Made by a program: the position numbers and the translations under genes. Below the pieces are notes generated by a model. That model saw only the letters and a program-made list of their open reading frames with translations, made no database searches and had not been told where the DNA came from. From contig CANRHH010000022.1 in the NCBI GenBank assembly GCA_947630375.1, forward strand, positions 1 through 41,377: DNA of 41,377 bases, written 5' to 3'. The stretch's first letter is position 1. Each line of letters begins with the position of its first letter. The DNA is from an uncultured Oscillospiraceae bacterium (lineage in GTDB: Bacteria > Bacillota > Clostridia > Oscillospirales > Oscillospiraceae). Of this stretch, positions 22,300 through 31,236 are shown piece by piece.

Positions 22300-25200
22300 A
22301 CCCACCGCCGCCCAGGAGGCGGCCATCCGCGCCCGGGGCGGCGCGGTGCTGGTGTCCGCCGGGGCGGGCAGCGGCAAGACCCGGGTGCTCACGGAGCGGC
22401 TGATGGGCTACCTGACGGACCCGGAACACCCGGCGGAGCTGGACAGCTTCCTCATCATCACCTTTACCAAGGCCGCCGCCGGCGAGCTGCGGGGCCGGAT
22501 CATGGAGGAGCTGGCCGCCGCCCAGGCGGCCGACCCGGGCAACCGGCGGCTGCGGCGGCAGAGCGCCCTCTGCCGCCGGGCCCAGATCGGGACCATCCAC
22601 AGCTTCTGCGCCTCCCTGCTGCGGGAGTTCAGCGCCCTGTGCGGCCTGACGCCGGACTTCACCGTGGCCGACGAGGACCGGGCCCAGGCCATGAAGGCCG
22701 CGGCCTTAGAGCGGACCTTGGAGGACCGCTATGCCCGCTCCGGCCGGTATCCCGGCTTCCTCTTCCTGGCGGACACGGTGGGCGTGGGCCGGGACGACCG
22801 GCGCCTGGCGGAGCTGGTGCTGGAGCTGCACGGCAAGATGCAGAGCCACGCCCGGCCGGAGCAGTGGGCGGCGCGGCAGGTGGAACAGCTGCGCGCTGCC
22901 GGGGACGACGCGGGCCGGACCCCCTGGGGCCGGACCGTGCTGGACCGGGTCCGGGAGAGCGCCGGGTACTGGAGCGGAGAACTGGACCGGCTGCTGGCAG
23001 AGATGGCGGGCAGCGGCAGGATCCTGGCCGCCTACGGCCCCAGCCTCAGCGATACGGCGGAGGCCCTGCGCACTCTGCTGCGGGCCCTGGACCAGGGCTG
23101 GGACCGGGCCCGGGCCTGCCTGCCGGTGCCCTTTCCCCGGCTGGGGACGCTCCGCGCCTCCCCGGACCCGGCCCTCTCCGAGCGGGTCAAGGCCCGGCGG
23201 AGTGCCTGCAAAAAGGCCATGGAGGGCCTGGCGGACATGCTGCGCAGCCCCTCGGCGGAGCTGCTGGAGGATCTGGCCGGCACCGCCCCGGCCATGGAGG
23301 CCCTGCTGGAGCTGACCTTAGATTTTGACCGGGAGTATGCCCGGGATAAGCGCCGGGCGGGGCTGGTGGACTACGCAGACCTGGAACATATGGCCGCCCG
23401 GCTGCTGACCGGGGAGGACGGCGCCCCCACGGAGCTGGCCGGGCAGATCGCCCGGCGCTACACGGAGATCATGGTGGACGAGTACCAGGACGTGAGCCGG
23501 GTCCAGGACGAGATCTTTCGGGCCGTCTCCCGCAACGGGGAGAACCTGTTTATGGTGGGGGACGTGAAGCAGTCCATCTATCGGTTCCGGTTGGCGGACC
23601 CCCGGATCTTTACGGAAAAATACGAGAGCTACGGCACCAGTGCCCTCCCCGGGCAGCCCCGGCGCATCGACCTGCGGGAAAATTTCCGCTCCCGGCGGGA
23701 GATCCTGCAGGCGGCCAACCGGGTCTTCTCCCTGTGCATGTCCCGGAGCTTAGGGGATATCGACTATGATGAGGCGGCCTCCCTGATCTGCGGCGCGGAC
23801 TTCGCGGGGCAGGCGCCCCCGCCGGAACTGCTGTTGCTGCGCCTGCCCAAAGGCGAGGAGGGGGAGGAGCGGCCGGACAAGACCGCCCTGGAGGCGGCGC
23901 TGGCGGCGGAAAAGATCCGGGAGCTGCTCACCGGCGGGACCACGGTGACGGACCGGGACGGACCGCGGCCTCTCCGCAGCGGGGACATCGCCATCCTGCT
24001 GCGCTCGGCCAACGCGGTGGGCCCGGTCTACCGGCGGGAGCTGCTGAAGCGGGGGATCCCCGTGGCCTCCGGCCAGAGCGGCGGCTTCTTCCGCTCGGTG
24101 GAGGTGTCGGCGGCGCTGTCCATGCTGGCGGTGCTGGACGATCCCCACCAGGATATCCCGCTGATCGCCGTGCTCCGGTCCCCGGCCTTCGGCTTTGACG
24201 CGGACCGGCTGTCCGCCATCCGGGTCGGCTGCCCCCAGGGGGATTTTTACACCGCCCTGTGCCGCCGTGCCGGGGAGGACGAAGCCTGCCGGGATTTCCT
24301 GGCCCTGCTGTACCGGCTGCGCGCCGCCGCGCCGGACTTAAGCGCCGCGGAGCTGCTGTGGCGGGTGCTGGAGGAGCTGGACCTGCTGGCCCTCTGCGCC
24401 GCCATGGACGGCGGGGAGCTGCGCCGGGCCCGGCTGCTGGCTCTGGCGGAGCTGGCCACCCAGTTTGAGGCCAGCGGCTACCGGGGGCTGCACCGCTTCG
24501 TGCTCTGGCTGCGGCAGATGGAGGAGAAGGGCCGGGAGCCCGCCTTGGGGGCGGAGACCGCCCAGGGCGTGCAGATCCTGTCCATCCACCGGGCCAAGGG
24601 ACTGGAATTTCCGGTGGTGTTTCTGTGCGACACGGGCCGCCGCTTCAACACCGCCGACAGCGAGGCCAAGGTGCTGGTGCACCCGGAGCTGGGCCTGGGG
24701 CCCAAGGTGACGGATCTAAAGCGGCGGCAGGAGTACCCCTCCCTGGCCCGCAACGCCATCCGGCTGCGCCTGCGGCGGGAGACCCTGTCCGAGGAGCTGA
24801 GGCTGCTGTACGTGGCCATGACCCGGCCCAAGGAGCGGCTGTTTATCACCGCCGGTCTCCGGGACCCGGAGAAGGCCCTGGAGAAGGCGGCCACGGAGCT
24901 GAGCGTGCCCATGGACCCGGAGCTGCTGGCAGGGGCGGCGGCGCCGGTGAACTGGCTGCTGTACGCGGCCCTGGCCGATGGGGAAGAACATCTGACCCTG
25001 CGCCTGTGCGAGGCCCCCGGCGCGGGAGAGGCGGCGGACCGGTCCCAATCTCTTCCGGCGGCGGACCCGGCCCTGACGGCGGAGCTGGAACGGCGTCTGG
25101 CCTTTCGCTATCCATATGCGGGGGCGGAGGCCCTGCCCTCCAAGGTCACGGCCACGGAGCTGAAGGGCCGGGCCGAGCCGGACGCCGACGCCCGGAGCCT

Positions 25201-25783
25201 CCGGCCCCGGGCCCGGCGACCCTTCCGCAAGCCGGACTTCGCCGGGCAGGACAAGTCCCTCACCGGCGCGGCCCGGGGCACCGCCACCCACCTGCTGCTG
25301 CAAGTGCTGGACTTTGCCCGGACCGGGACCGTAGAGGAGATCCAAAGCGAGGTGGAGCGCCTGCGCCAGAGCCGCTTCCTGACGGACCGGGAGGCGGAGG
25401 CGGTGAACGTCCGGGCGGTGTGGGAGCTGTTCCGCTCCCCCCTGGGCAAACGGATCCTGGGGGCCAAAACGCTGCGGCGGGAGTTTAAATTCTCCCTGCT
25501 CTGGGACGCGGAGGAGCTATACGGCGTCTGCCCCGGGGAGAAGCTGCTGCTGCAAGGCGTGGTGGACTGCTTCTTTGAGGAGGAGGGCGAGATCGTGGTG
25601 GTGGACTACAAGACCGACTTCCTCTCCTCGCCCCAGGCGGCGGAGGAGAAAGCCCGGTTTTACGCCGGGCAGCTGCGGGCCTATGCCCGGGCCCTGGAGC
25701 GGATCCTGCGCAAGCCGGTGAAGGAGTGCGTGCTGTATTTTCTCCAGGCGGGGCTGGCCGTGCCGGTGAAAATGGAAAAATGA
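22286..25783 (+). CDS. addA: ATP-dependent helicase/nuclease subunit A (AddA)
   Basis: An 1165-residue UvrD-type helicase with a C-terminal nuclease. VSAGAGSGKTRVLTE (23-37) is Walker A, MVDEYQDVS near 396 is Walker B, LRENFRSR near 470 is helicase motif IV, and SIHRAKGLEFPVVF near 768 is motif V. The C-terminal RecB-like nuclease has VVDCFF..EIVVVDYKTDFL (~1090-1113). The start ATG 22286 lies inside the addB end, with GGGGGAGGGAG just upstream. With AddB it forms the exonuclease/helicase that processes breaks until a Chi-like site. No terminator is seen directly after it; the rpmE promoter begins 13 bases later. Confidence 0.96.
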   Translation: MSGFKPTAAQEAAIRARGGAVLVSAGAGSGKTRVLTERLMGYLTDPEHPAELDSFLIITFTKAAAGELRGRIMEELAAAQAADPGNRRLRRQSALCRRAQIGTIHSFCASLLREFSALCGLTPDFTVADEDRAQAMKAAALERTLEDRYARSGRYPGFLFLADTVGVGRDDRRLAELVLELHGKMQSHARPEQWAARQVEQLRAAGDDAGRTPWGRTVLDRVRESAGYWSGELDRLLAEMAGSGRILAAYGPSLSDTAEALRTLLRALDQGWDRARACLPVPFPRLGTLRASPDPALSERVKARRSACKKAMEGLADMLRSPSAELLEDLAGTAPAMEALLELTLDFDREYARDKRRAGLVDYADLEHMAARLLTGEDGAPTELAGQIARRYTEIMVDEYQDVSRVQDEIFRAVSRNGENLFMVGDVKQSIYRFRLADPRIFTEKYESYGTSALPGQPRRIDLRENFRSRREILQAANRVFSLCMSRSLGDIDYDEAASLICGADFAGQAPPPELLLLRLPKGEEGEERPDKTALEAALAAEKIRELLTGGTTVTDRDGPRPLRSGDIAILLRSANAVGPVYRRELLKRGIPVASGQSGGFFRSVEVSAALSMLAVLDDPHQDIPLIAVLRSPAFGFDADRLSAIRVGCPQGDFYTALCRRAGEDEACRDFLALLYRLRAAAPDLSAAELLWRVLEELDLLALCAAMDGGELRRARLLALAELATQFEASGYRGLHRFVLWLRQMEEKGREPALGAETAQGVQILSIHRAKGLEFPVVFLCDTGRRFNTADSEAKVLVHPELGLGPKVTDLKRRQEYPSLARNAIRLRLRRETLSEELRLLYVAMTRPKERLFITAGLRDPEKALEKAATELSVPMDPELLAGAAAPVNWLLYAALADGEEHLTLRLCEAPGAGEAADRSQSLPAADPALTAELERRLAFRYPYAGAEALPSKVTATELKGRAEPDADARSLRPRARRPFRKPDFAGQDKSLTGAARGTATHLLLQVLDFARTGTVEEIQSEVERLRQSRFLTDREAEAVNVRAVWELFRSPLGKRILGAKTLRREFKFSLLWDAEELYGVCPGEKLLLQGVVDCFFEEEGEIVVVDYKTDFLSSPQAAEEKARFYAGQLRAYARALERILRKPVKECVLYFLQAGLAVPVKMEK

Positions 25784-25795
25784 CAGAAAAAGGAC

Positions 25796-25824
25796 TTGCA
25801 AACCGGCCAAGGCTGTGTTAAACT
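25796..25824 (+). promoter_or_regulatory. Promoter of rpmE
   Basis: TTGCAA (25796-25801), 17 bases, TAAACT (25819-25824). It lies just behind the addA stop, giving L31 its own transcript with a leader of about 65 bases. Confidence 0.6.
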
Positions 25825-25831
25825 ACACATT

Positions 25832-25879
25832 GCGCCTTGTAACTATGCGCCATCACGGCGCACAATCAAGGCAGCCTTA
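25832..25879 (+). promoter_or_regulatory. Candidate L31 autoregulatory leader structure
   Basis: Nested pairing in the rpmE leader: GCCTTG (starting ~25834) with CAAGGC (~25867) enclosing TGCGCC-ATCAC-GGCGCA (~25846-25862). The structure ends just before the AGAGGAGG ribosome binding site. bL31 leaders that bind the protein itself are known in Firmicutes; I cannot confirm a match to that motif by eye. Confidence 0.4.
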
Positions 25880-25896
25880 GAGGAGGAAAACAGACT

Positions 25897-26097
25897 ATGA
25901 AACCCGGAATCCATCCCAATTATCAGCCTACCACCATCCGCTGCGCCTGCGGCGCCGTTATCGAGACCGGCTCCACCAAGCAGAACATCACCGTCGAGAT
26001 CTGCTCCAAGTGCCACCCCTTCTATACCGGCAAGCAGAAATTGGTGGATACCAGCGGCCGTGTGGATAAGTTCAACCGGAAATACGGCATCAAGTGA
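25897..26097 (+). CDS. rpmE: 50S ribosomal protein L31 (bL31)
   Basis: A 66-residue ribosomal protein found at the subunit interface. [18 protein letters not shown] and [11 protein letters not shown] are diagnostic. Cys16, Cys18, Cys36 and Cys39 are all present, so this is the zinc-containing C+ form, which may be exchanged for a zinc-free paralogue under zinc shortage in many bacteria. AGAGGAGG lies ten bases before the ATG. It has its own promoter, a structured leader and its own terminator. Confidence 0.97.
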   Translation: MKPGIHPNYQPTTIRCACGAVIETGSTKQNITVEICSKCHPFYTGKQKLVDTSGRVDKFNRKYGIK

Positions 26098-26120
26098 TCG
26101 CCTGCCCAAAAGAGGCAAAA

Positions 26121-26159
26121 AAGAGGAAGCCCGGCGCGAAACGCGCCGGGCTTCCTCTT
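26121..26159. terminator. Bidirectional terminator between rpmE and metF
   Basis: Eighteen perfect pairs (26121-26138 with 26142-26159) around loop AAA; arms begin AAGAGGAAGC and end GCTTCCTCTT. It serves both convergent genes. Confidence 0.88.
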
Positions 26160-26167
26160 CTTTGCCG

Positions 26168-27049
26168 TTACAGCTTCTCTTCGGCCCGGATCCGCTCCAT
26201 GATCCGGCCCATCAGGCCGGTGCGGCCGAAGGGGGTCATAAGATAGTAGCCGTCGATCCAGGGGCGGATGGCCCGGGCCGCGGCGGCGGAGACCTCCACC
26301 GCAAGCTCCTCGCCCCGCTCCCGGTCCGCTCCCTCGTAGAGGGCGATGAGGGCCGGGTCCACGGAGATGCCGGGGATGTTCCGGTCCATGAAAAGGGCGT
26401 TGCGCTGGCTCACCAGGGGAATGATGCCCCCGGCCAGGCGGCCGCGCAGGGTCTGCCGGGCCAGCTTCAGGTTCTCCAGGGCCCGCTCCGTCAGCACCGG
26501 CTGGGTAAAAAAGCCCTCGGCCCCGGCCTGCTCCTTGCCCCGGGCCCGCTCCAGCTCCGCCGGGAAATGGGGCGCGTTCAGATCCAGCGCCGCAAACAGA
26601 TGAAAGGGCCGGGGCAGGCTGCCGTTCAGCTCCCGGGCGTAGGCCAGAAAGCTCCGGGACACAAAGTCATATACGCCCTTCACCCGCTGCCGCTCTTCGG
26701 CCGGGATCGGGTCCCCGGTCACCAGCAGGAGGTTTTCCACCCCCTCGGCCTGGAGTCCCAGCAGCAGGGCCTGGGCGGCGTTTCGGTTCCGGTCCCGGCA
26801 GGTGATATGGGGCATGGCCTGGATGCCCAGCTCCCGCTGGATCTTACAGGCCAGGAGACTGGCGTCCATCCTGGGCCGGGCCACCGGGCAGTCCGCGATG
26901 GTGATGAGGCCCGCGCCCCGCTCCGCCAGTTCCGCCGCCCCGGCCATGAATTTCTCCGCGCCGGGTCCCTCCGGGGAGTCCAGCTCCACGGCGAAGGGCC
27001 GCTGCCCCTCCCGGCAGAGCCGGGACCAGAAAGTGTTCTCTTCCTCCAT
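26168..27049 (-). CDS. metF: Methylenetetrahydrofolate reductase (MetF family)
   Basis: A 293-residue TIM-barrel flavoprotein that reduces 5,10-methylene-THF to 5-methyl-THF for MetH. Family marks are FAVELDSPEG near 19 (usually F.FEi.PP), MPHITCRDRNRNAAQALLLG near 78 (usually HlTC.d.n...l...L), ENLLLVTGDP near 103 (NilALRGDPP) and GFFTQPVL near 180 (ffiTQ.fFd). The Glu in FAVELD is the likely acid residue. It follows metH by 15 bases, the last of a six-gene operon beginning with hflX. Clostridial MetF often works with a partner such as MetV; none is in this window. Confidence 0.9.
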   Translation of the reverse strand: MEEENTFWSRLCREGQRPFAVELDSPEGPGAEKFMAGAAELAERGAGLITIADCPVARPRMDASLLACKIQRELGIQAMPHITCRDRNRNAAQALLLGLQAEGVENLLLVTGDPIPAEERQRVKGVYDFVSRSFLAYARELNGSLPRPFHLFAALDLNAPHFPAELERARGKEQAGAEGFFTQPVLTERALENLKLARQTLRGRLAGGIIPLVSQRNALFMDRNIPGISVDPALIALYEGADRERGEELAVEVSAAAARAIRPWIDGYYLMTPFGRTGLMGRIMERIRAEEKL

Positions 27050-27064
27050 GTTCCGCTCCTCTTT

Positions 27065-29413
27065 TCAGCCCAGCACCAGCCGGGCGATATCCGCGCTCTG
27101 CTTGGCGTCCCTGGCATAGTAATCCGCGCCGATCTGCCGGGCGTAGTCCTCGGTCAGCACCGCGCCGCCCACCATGACCTTGCCGGTCCAGCCGCTTTGG
27201 CGCAGGGCCCGGATGGTCTTCTCCATGCTGGGCACCGTGGTGGTCATCAGGGCCGAGAGCCCCACTAAGGGGATCTCCTCCCGGACGGCGGTCCGGGCCA
27301 CCTCCTCCGGGGCCACGTCCCGCCCCAGGTCCAGCACCGTGTAGCCGTAATTCTCCAGCACTACCCGGACGATGTTCTTGCCGATATCGTGGATATCCCC
27401 CTGCACCGTGGCCAGGAGGATCCTGCCCTTGGAGACGCTCTCCTCCCCCTGCCGGGCCAGCCGGGCCTTCACCCGCTCAAAGCCCTCGCAGGCGGCGTTG
27501 GCGGCGTTGATGAGCTGGGGCAGGAACAGCTCCTGCCGCTCGTAGCCCTCGCCCACCCGGTCCAGGGCCGGGATCAGCAGGGTGTTGATGACCTCCAGGG
27601 GCGCCATGGTCTCCAGGGCCCGCTCCGTCAGGGCGGCGGTCTCCGCGCGCAGGCCCCGGGCCACCGCCTCGGCCAGGTCCATCCCGCCGGCGGCGGGCCG
27701 GGGGGAGGGGGCGCTGTCCGCCCCGGCAAAGCGGGCGATATAGGCCCCGGCCCCCGGATCCTGCCCGGAGAGGAGCCGGTAAGAGACGACGGCGTCCAGC
27801 ACCGGCTTCTGGTTGGGGTTGACGATGGGCAGATCCAGCCCCGCGTAGAGGGCCTGAGTCAGAAAGCTGACGGTGACCTGCTCCCGGGCGGGGAGGCCGT
27901 AAGAGATGTTGCTGACGCCTAAAACGGTCCTCAGCCCCAGCTCCCGGTGCACCGTCTCCAGGGCTTTTAAAGTCTCGGCGGCCTGCTCCGGCTGGGCGGA
28001 GACCGTCAGGGTCAGGCAGTCGATAAACACGTCCTGCCGGGGGATCCCCGCCGCCTCCGCCGCGGCCAGGATCCGCCGGGCGATGGCCAGGCGCTCCCGG
28101 GCGTTTTGGGGGACGCCCTTTTTATCCAGGCACAGGCCCACCACCGCCGCGCCGTATTTTTTGCACAGGGGCAGCAGGGCCTTCAAACTCTCCTCGTCGC
28201 CGTTGACGGAGTTGACGATGGCCCGGCCGCTGCAGGCCCGAAGCCCCGCCTCCACCGCCGCGGGGTCCGAAGAGTCGATCTGCAGGGGCAGCTCGCACAC
28301 GGACTGGACGGCCCGGACCACCCGGGCCATCAAAGCCGCCTCGTCCAGGCCCGGCAGACCCACGTTGATGTCCAGAATGTCCGCCCCGGCCTCCTGCTGC
28401 TCCACGGCCTGCCGGAGGATATAGTCCATATCCCCCTCCCGGAGGGCCTGCTGGAAGCGCTTTTTGCCGGTGGGGTTGATGCGCTCGCCCACCACCAGGG
28501 TCCGCCCTAACTCCGCGGTGCGCACGGCGGAGCAGAGCCCCTGCCGGTCCGCCCTGGGCCGGGGGCCGGGGGAGCGGCCCTCTAAAGCCGCCCCCAGGGC
28601 CCGGATATAGGCCGGGCCGGTGCCGCAGCAGCCGCCCAGAATGGTGACGCCCAGGTCGGCCGCCCGGCTGAGGGCCCCGGCGAAGGCCTCCGGCGTCAGG
28701 GTATAGGCCCCGGTGGCCGGGTCCGGCAGGCCCGCGTTGGGCTTTAGGATCAAAGGCAGATCCGTCCAGCGGCGCAGCTCCTCCGCCAGGGGCAGCAGCT
28801 CCGCGGGCCCTAAGCTGCAATTGAAGCCCAGGGCGTCCGCCCCTAAGCCCGTCAGCGTCAGGGCCATGGAGGACACGGTGGTCCCCAAAAAGCTCCGGCC
28901 CGATGCCTCAAAGGTCATGGTGGCCCAGACGGGCAGGGCGCTGTTCTCCTTGGCGGCCAGCAGGGCCGCCCGGACCTCGGCCAGGTCGCTCATGGTCTCT
29001 AAGACGATCAGGTCCGCCCCCGCGTCCCGGCCCGCCAGGACCATCTCTTTAAAAAGTTCGTAGGCCTCCTCAAAGGACAGGCTGCCCAGCGGCTCCAGCA
29101 GCTGGCCCAGGGGTCCGATATCCAGGGCCACCCGCACGCCCTCGCCCCGGTCCGCCGCCCGGGCGGCCCGGATGCCGGCGGCAGCCAACTGGGAGACGGA
29201 ATAGCCGCAGCCGGCGGCCTTCAGCCGGTTGGCCCCGAAGGTGTTGGCATAGAGCACCCGGCTCCCCGCCTCCACATATTGCCGGTGGATGGCGGTGACC
29301 TGCTCCGGCCGGGTGATGTTCCAGACCTCCGGCGTCATGCCCACCGGCAGCCCCGCCGCCTGGAGCATGGTGCCCATGGCCCCGTCCAGCAGGGTAAATT
29401 CAGCCTTTGCCAC
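27065..29413 (-). CDS. metH: Cobalamin-dependent methionine synthase, catalytic part
   Basis: A 782-residue MetH without its C-terminal activation domain. Order: homocysteine S-methyltransferase barrel (LLDGAMGTML at 7-16; zinc cysteines in GFNCSLGP ~197 and GGCCGTGP ~262), pterin-binding barrel (GERINPTGKKRFQQAL ~308, ADILDINVGLPG), helical cap, and B12-binding Rossmann domain with GDIHDIGKN (~671; DxHxxG supplies the axial His). It moves the methyl of 5-methyl-THF via cobalamin to homocysteine. GTG 29413 has AAGGAGG nine bases upstream; the ATG at 29449 lies inside the preceding gene and lacks such a site. It overlaps the separate activation-domain gene by 14 bases, which explains how the enzyme is reactivated. 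Confidence 0.95.
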   Translation of the reverse strand: MAKAEFTLLDGAMGTMLQAAGLPVGMTPEVWNITRPEQVTAIHRQYVEAGSRVLYANTFGANRLKAAGCGYSVSQLAAAGIRAARAADRGEGVRVALDIGPLGQLLEPLGSLSFEEAYELFKEMVLAGRDAGADLIVLETMSDLAEVRAALLAAKENSALPVWATMTFEASGRSFLGTTVSSMALTLTGLGADALGFNCSLGPAELLPLAEELRRWTDLPLILKPNAGLPDPATGAYTLTPEAFAGALSRAADLGVTILGGCCGTGPAYIRALGAALEGRSPGPRPRADRQGLCSAVRTAELGRTLVVGERINPTGKKRFQQALREGDMDYILRQAVEQQEAGADILDINVGLPGLDEAALMARVVRAVQSVCELPLQIDSSDPAAVEAGLRACSGRAIVNSVNGDEESLKALLPLCKKYGAAVVGLCLDKKGVPQNARERLAIARRILAAAEAAGIPRQDVFIDCLTLTVSAQPEQAAETLKALETVHRELGLRTVLGVSNISYGLPAREQVTVSFLTQALYAGLDLPIVNPNQKPVLDAVVSYRLLSGQDPGAGAYIARFAGADSAPSPRPAAGGMDLAEAVARGLRAETAALTERALETMAPLEVINTLLIPALDRVGEGYERQELFLPQLINAANAACEGFERVKARLARQGEESVSKGRILLATVQGDIHDIGKNIVRVVLENYGYTVLDLGRDVAPEEVARTAVREEIPLVGLSALMTTTVPSMEKTIRALRQSGWTGKVMVGGAVLTEDYARQIGADYYARDAKQSADIARLVLG

Positions 29414-30071
29414 AGTGTCCGCCCTCCTTTCTGAAAGCGCAGGTTTCAAAACGTTCGCAGAGCGCGCAGCTGCCTGGCCGCCTGGGCCGGGGCGTATCCG
29501 CCAGACCCAGCAGGGCCGTGACGCTCTTTTGCGGCAGCATAAAATTCCCCGGCGTCAGGCTGACGCCCAAGCGCCGCTGGAGATCCAGCAGGCGGAAAAA
29601 GTCTCGCTGGCTCTCTAAGGGAAAATCCCCGTACCCGGGGCTGAAGCGCTCCGTCAGGTACAGCGGGGCCAGCTCCCGGGCCAGACCGGCGCAGAAATGG
29701 TCGCACACGTTTTCAATGGCGGCGCTGGCGCAGGCGTCCAGCACCAGGGCCCGGCCCGGCCCGGTCACCTGGGTGCGGCGGATCAGGGCGTCGATCTCCG
29801 CGCCCAGGGTGGCGGCCATCAGTACCGCCTCCCGGCAGCCGGAGAGATGGGCCCGGATATCTTCACCCGCCGGGCAAAAGGCCGCCCCCTCCAGACTCCC
29901 GTCCGGCAGCAGGCGAAAGCGCCGCCAGAGGGCCCGGGGACGGGCGGTCCGGAGCACCAGCGCTTCGCACAGGGCCAGCTCCGCCTCCGTGTCCGGCCCC
30001 GGAGCGCCGCCCCGGCAGCCCAGGTACAACAGGGCCTCGTTCCGGTCGATGCCGGTAAGTTTTGCCTCCAT
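29400..30071 (-). CDS. Methionine synthase activation-domain protein, stand-alone
   Basis: A 223-residue protein matching the AdoMet-binding activation domain of MetH: ERFSPGYGDFPLESQRDFF near 155 (RxSpGYg) and LTPGNFMLPQKSVTALLGL near 185. At the end is a Cys cluster, C-x2-C-x5-C-x7-C, which the E. coli domain lacks. In E. coli this domain uses SAM and an electron to rescue oxidised cob(II)alamin. Clostridia often encode it apart from MetH. The start is ATG 30071 with GGGGGCGG upstream. It is 11 bases downstream of yigZ and overlaps metH. The Cys tail may bind a metal cluster that helps electron supply (inference). Confidence 0.88.
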   Translation of the reverse strand: MEAKLTGIDRNEALLYLGCRGGAPGPDTEAELALCEALVLRTARPRALWRRFRLLPDGSLEGAAFCPAGEDIRAHLSGCREAVLMAATLGAEIDALIRRTQVTGPGRALVLDACASAAIENVCDHFCAGLARELAPLYLTERFSPGYGDFPLESQRDFFRLLDLQRRLGVSLTPGNFMLPQKSVTALLGLADTPRPRRPGSCALCERFETCAFRKEGGHCGKG

Positions 30072-30082
30072 GGTCCGCCCCC

Positions 30083-30709
30083 TTAATCCGGCCGGGCGGC
30101 CTTCCGCACCGCGCCCAGGTCCTCCAAAGCGATGCGGCCGCCGCTGAGCTCCGTCACCCGCCCGGCGAAAGCCGCCAGGGCCTCCTCCGGCACCAGGGCC
30201 CGGAAAGAGACGTCCTCGGCGTATGCCAGGGCCTCTACCGTGCCCCCGGCGGCGGCCAGCTCCTGCTTCAGCCGCTCGGCCAGAGGGTAGGGGCAGCGAA
30301 AGGCCAGCTGCCGCCAGGGCCGCACCGCCGCCAGGCCCGCCGCGTCCAGGGCGTCCCGGGCGGCCTTGGTATAGGCCCGCAGCAATCCCCCGGCCCCTAA
30401 CAGCACCCCGCCGAAGTACCGGGTCACCACGCAGACCGCCCCGGTGACCTCCGCCTTGCGAAAGACCTCCAGCATGGGCAGGCCCGCGGTGCCCTGGGGC
30501 TCCCCGTCGTCGGAATAACGCTCCGGCCCGCCGGGCAGCAGATAGCACCAGCAGTTGTGCCGGGCGTCATACTGTTCTTTTTTCACCTGGGCGATAAAAG
30601 CCCGGGCCGCCTCCTCGCTCTCCACCGGGCGCACGCGGCCGATGAAGCGGGAGCGTTTTTCGATCAGCTCCGCCAGGCCCTCCCCGGCGGGGACAAAAGG
30701 GCCGCTCAT
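30083..30709 (-). CDS. YigZ/IMPACT family protein (UPF0029)
   Basis: A 208-residue cytoplasmic protein. The IMPACT N-terminal domain carries SRFIGRVRPVESEEAARAFI (~18-37), YSDDGEPQGTAGLPMLEVF (~67) and VVTRYFGGVLLGAGGLLRAY (~93), all typical. A DUF1949 ferredoxin-like domain fills the C-terminal part. Family members have been linked to translation control; the bacterial role is unclear. The ATG overlaps the end of the GNAT gene in ATGA, so translation is coupled. Being between hflX and metH, both ribosome- and C1-linked functions remain possible. Confidence 0.9.
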   Translation of the reverse strand: MSGPFVPAGEGLAELIEKRSRFIGRVRPVESEEAARAFIAQVKKEQYDARHNCWCYLLPGGPERYSDDGEPQGTAGLPMLEVFRKAEVTGAVCVVTRYFGGVLLGAGGLLRAYTKAARDALDAAGLAAVRPWRQLAFRCPYPLAERLKQELAAAGGTVEALAYAEDVSFRALVPEEALAAFAGRVTELSGGRIALEDLGAVRKAARPD

Positions 30710-31236
30710 AGCTCCGCTCCTTTGTTGGGCGCGGTCAGAGCGTAATAGAGGGCCTGCTGGACCTCCCCGGTCTGCTCGGAGCGGAAGGGCTCCGAAAAGC
30801 GGTAGACAAAGCCGCATTTTTCGATGACCCGGCGGGACCGGTCGTTCCAGTCAAAATGGGCGCACCAGACCCGGCTGTTCCCGTCCCGGAACAGCTTGCC
30901 CAGCAGCGCCGTCACCGCCTCCGGCATATAGCCCCGGCCCCAGAAGGGCACGCCCAGCCAGTAGCCGATCTCCGGCTCCCCGGGGGCCTGACTGTTGGGG
31001 GAGGCGATGCAGGCGATGGAGCCGATGGCCTCCCCACTGCCCTTGAGGGTGAGGGCCCAGGTGTTCTCGTCGATGAGGATCTTGCGCAGGATCTCCAGGC
31101 TGTGCTCCACGTTCGGATGGGGCTCCCAGCCGCAGCAGGGGCCGATCCGCGGGTCGCTGGCGTAGCGGTACAGGGCCGGGGCGTCCGCCTCCTGCCAGGG
31201 GCGCAGAAAGAGCCGGGGCGTCTCGATACAGGTCAT
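30706..31236 (-). CDS. GNAT N-acetyltransferase, RimJ/RimL type
   Basis: A 176-residue acetyltransferase. IETPRLFLRPWQEADAPALY opens the fold, EIGYWLGVPFWGRGYMPEA (~90) holds the acetyl-CoA pyrophosphate loop (RGYMPEA in place of the usual G.A.EA), and NDRSRRVIEKCGF (~138) is the C-terminal motif. The family acetylates N-termini of ribosomal proteins or small molecules; substrate unknown. It overlaps hflX by four bases and yigZ by four bases. Confidence 0.92.
   Translation of the reverse strand: MTCIETPRLFLRPWQEADAPALYRYASDPRIGPCCGWEPHPNVEHSLEILRKILIDENTWALTLKGSGEAIGSIACIASPNSQAPGEPEIGYWLGVPFWGRGYMPEAVTALLGKLFRDGNSRVWCAHFDWNDRSRRVIEKCGFVYRFSEPFRSEQTGEVQQALYYALTAPNKGAEL

Noticed and set aside
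30072-30548. An open frame on the minus strand extending the MetH activation gene upstream by 159 codons
   Set aside because: It is very Gly/Arg-rich, lies opposite in frame within yigZ, and the activation domain begins at ATG 30071 with a ribosome binding site.
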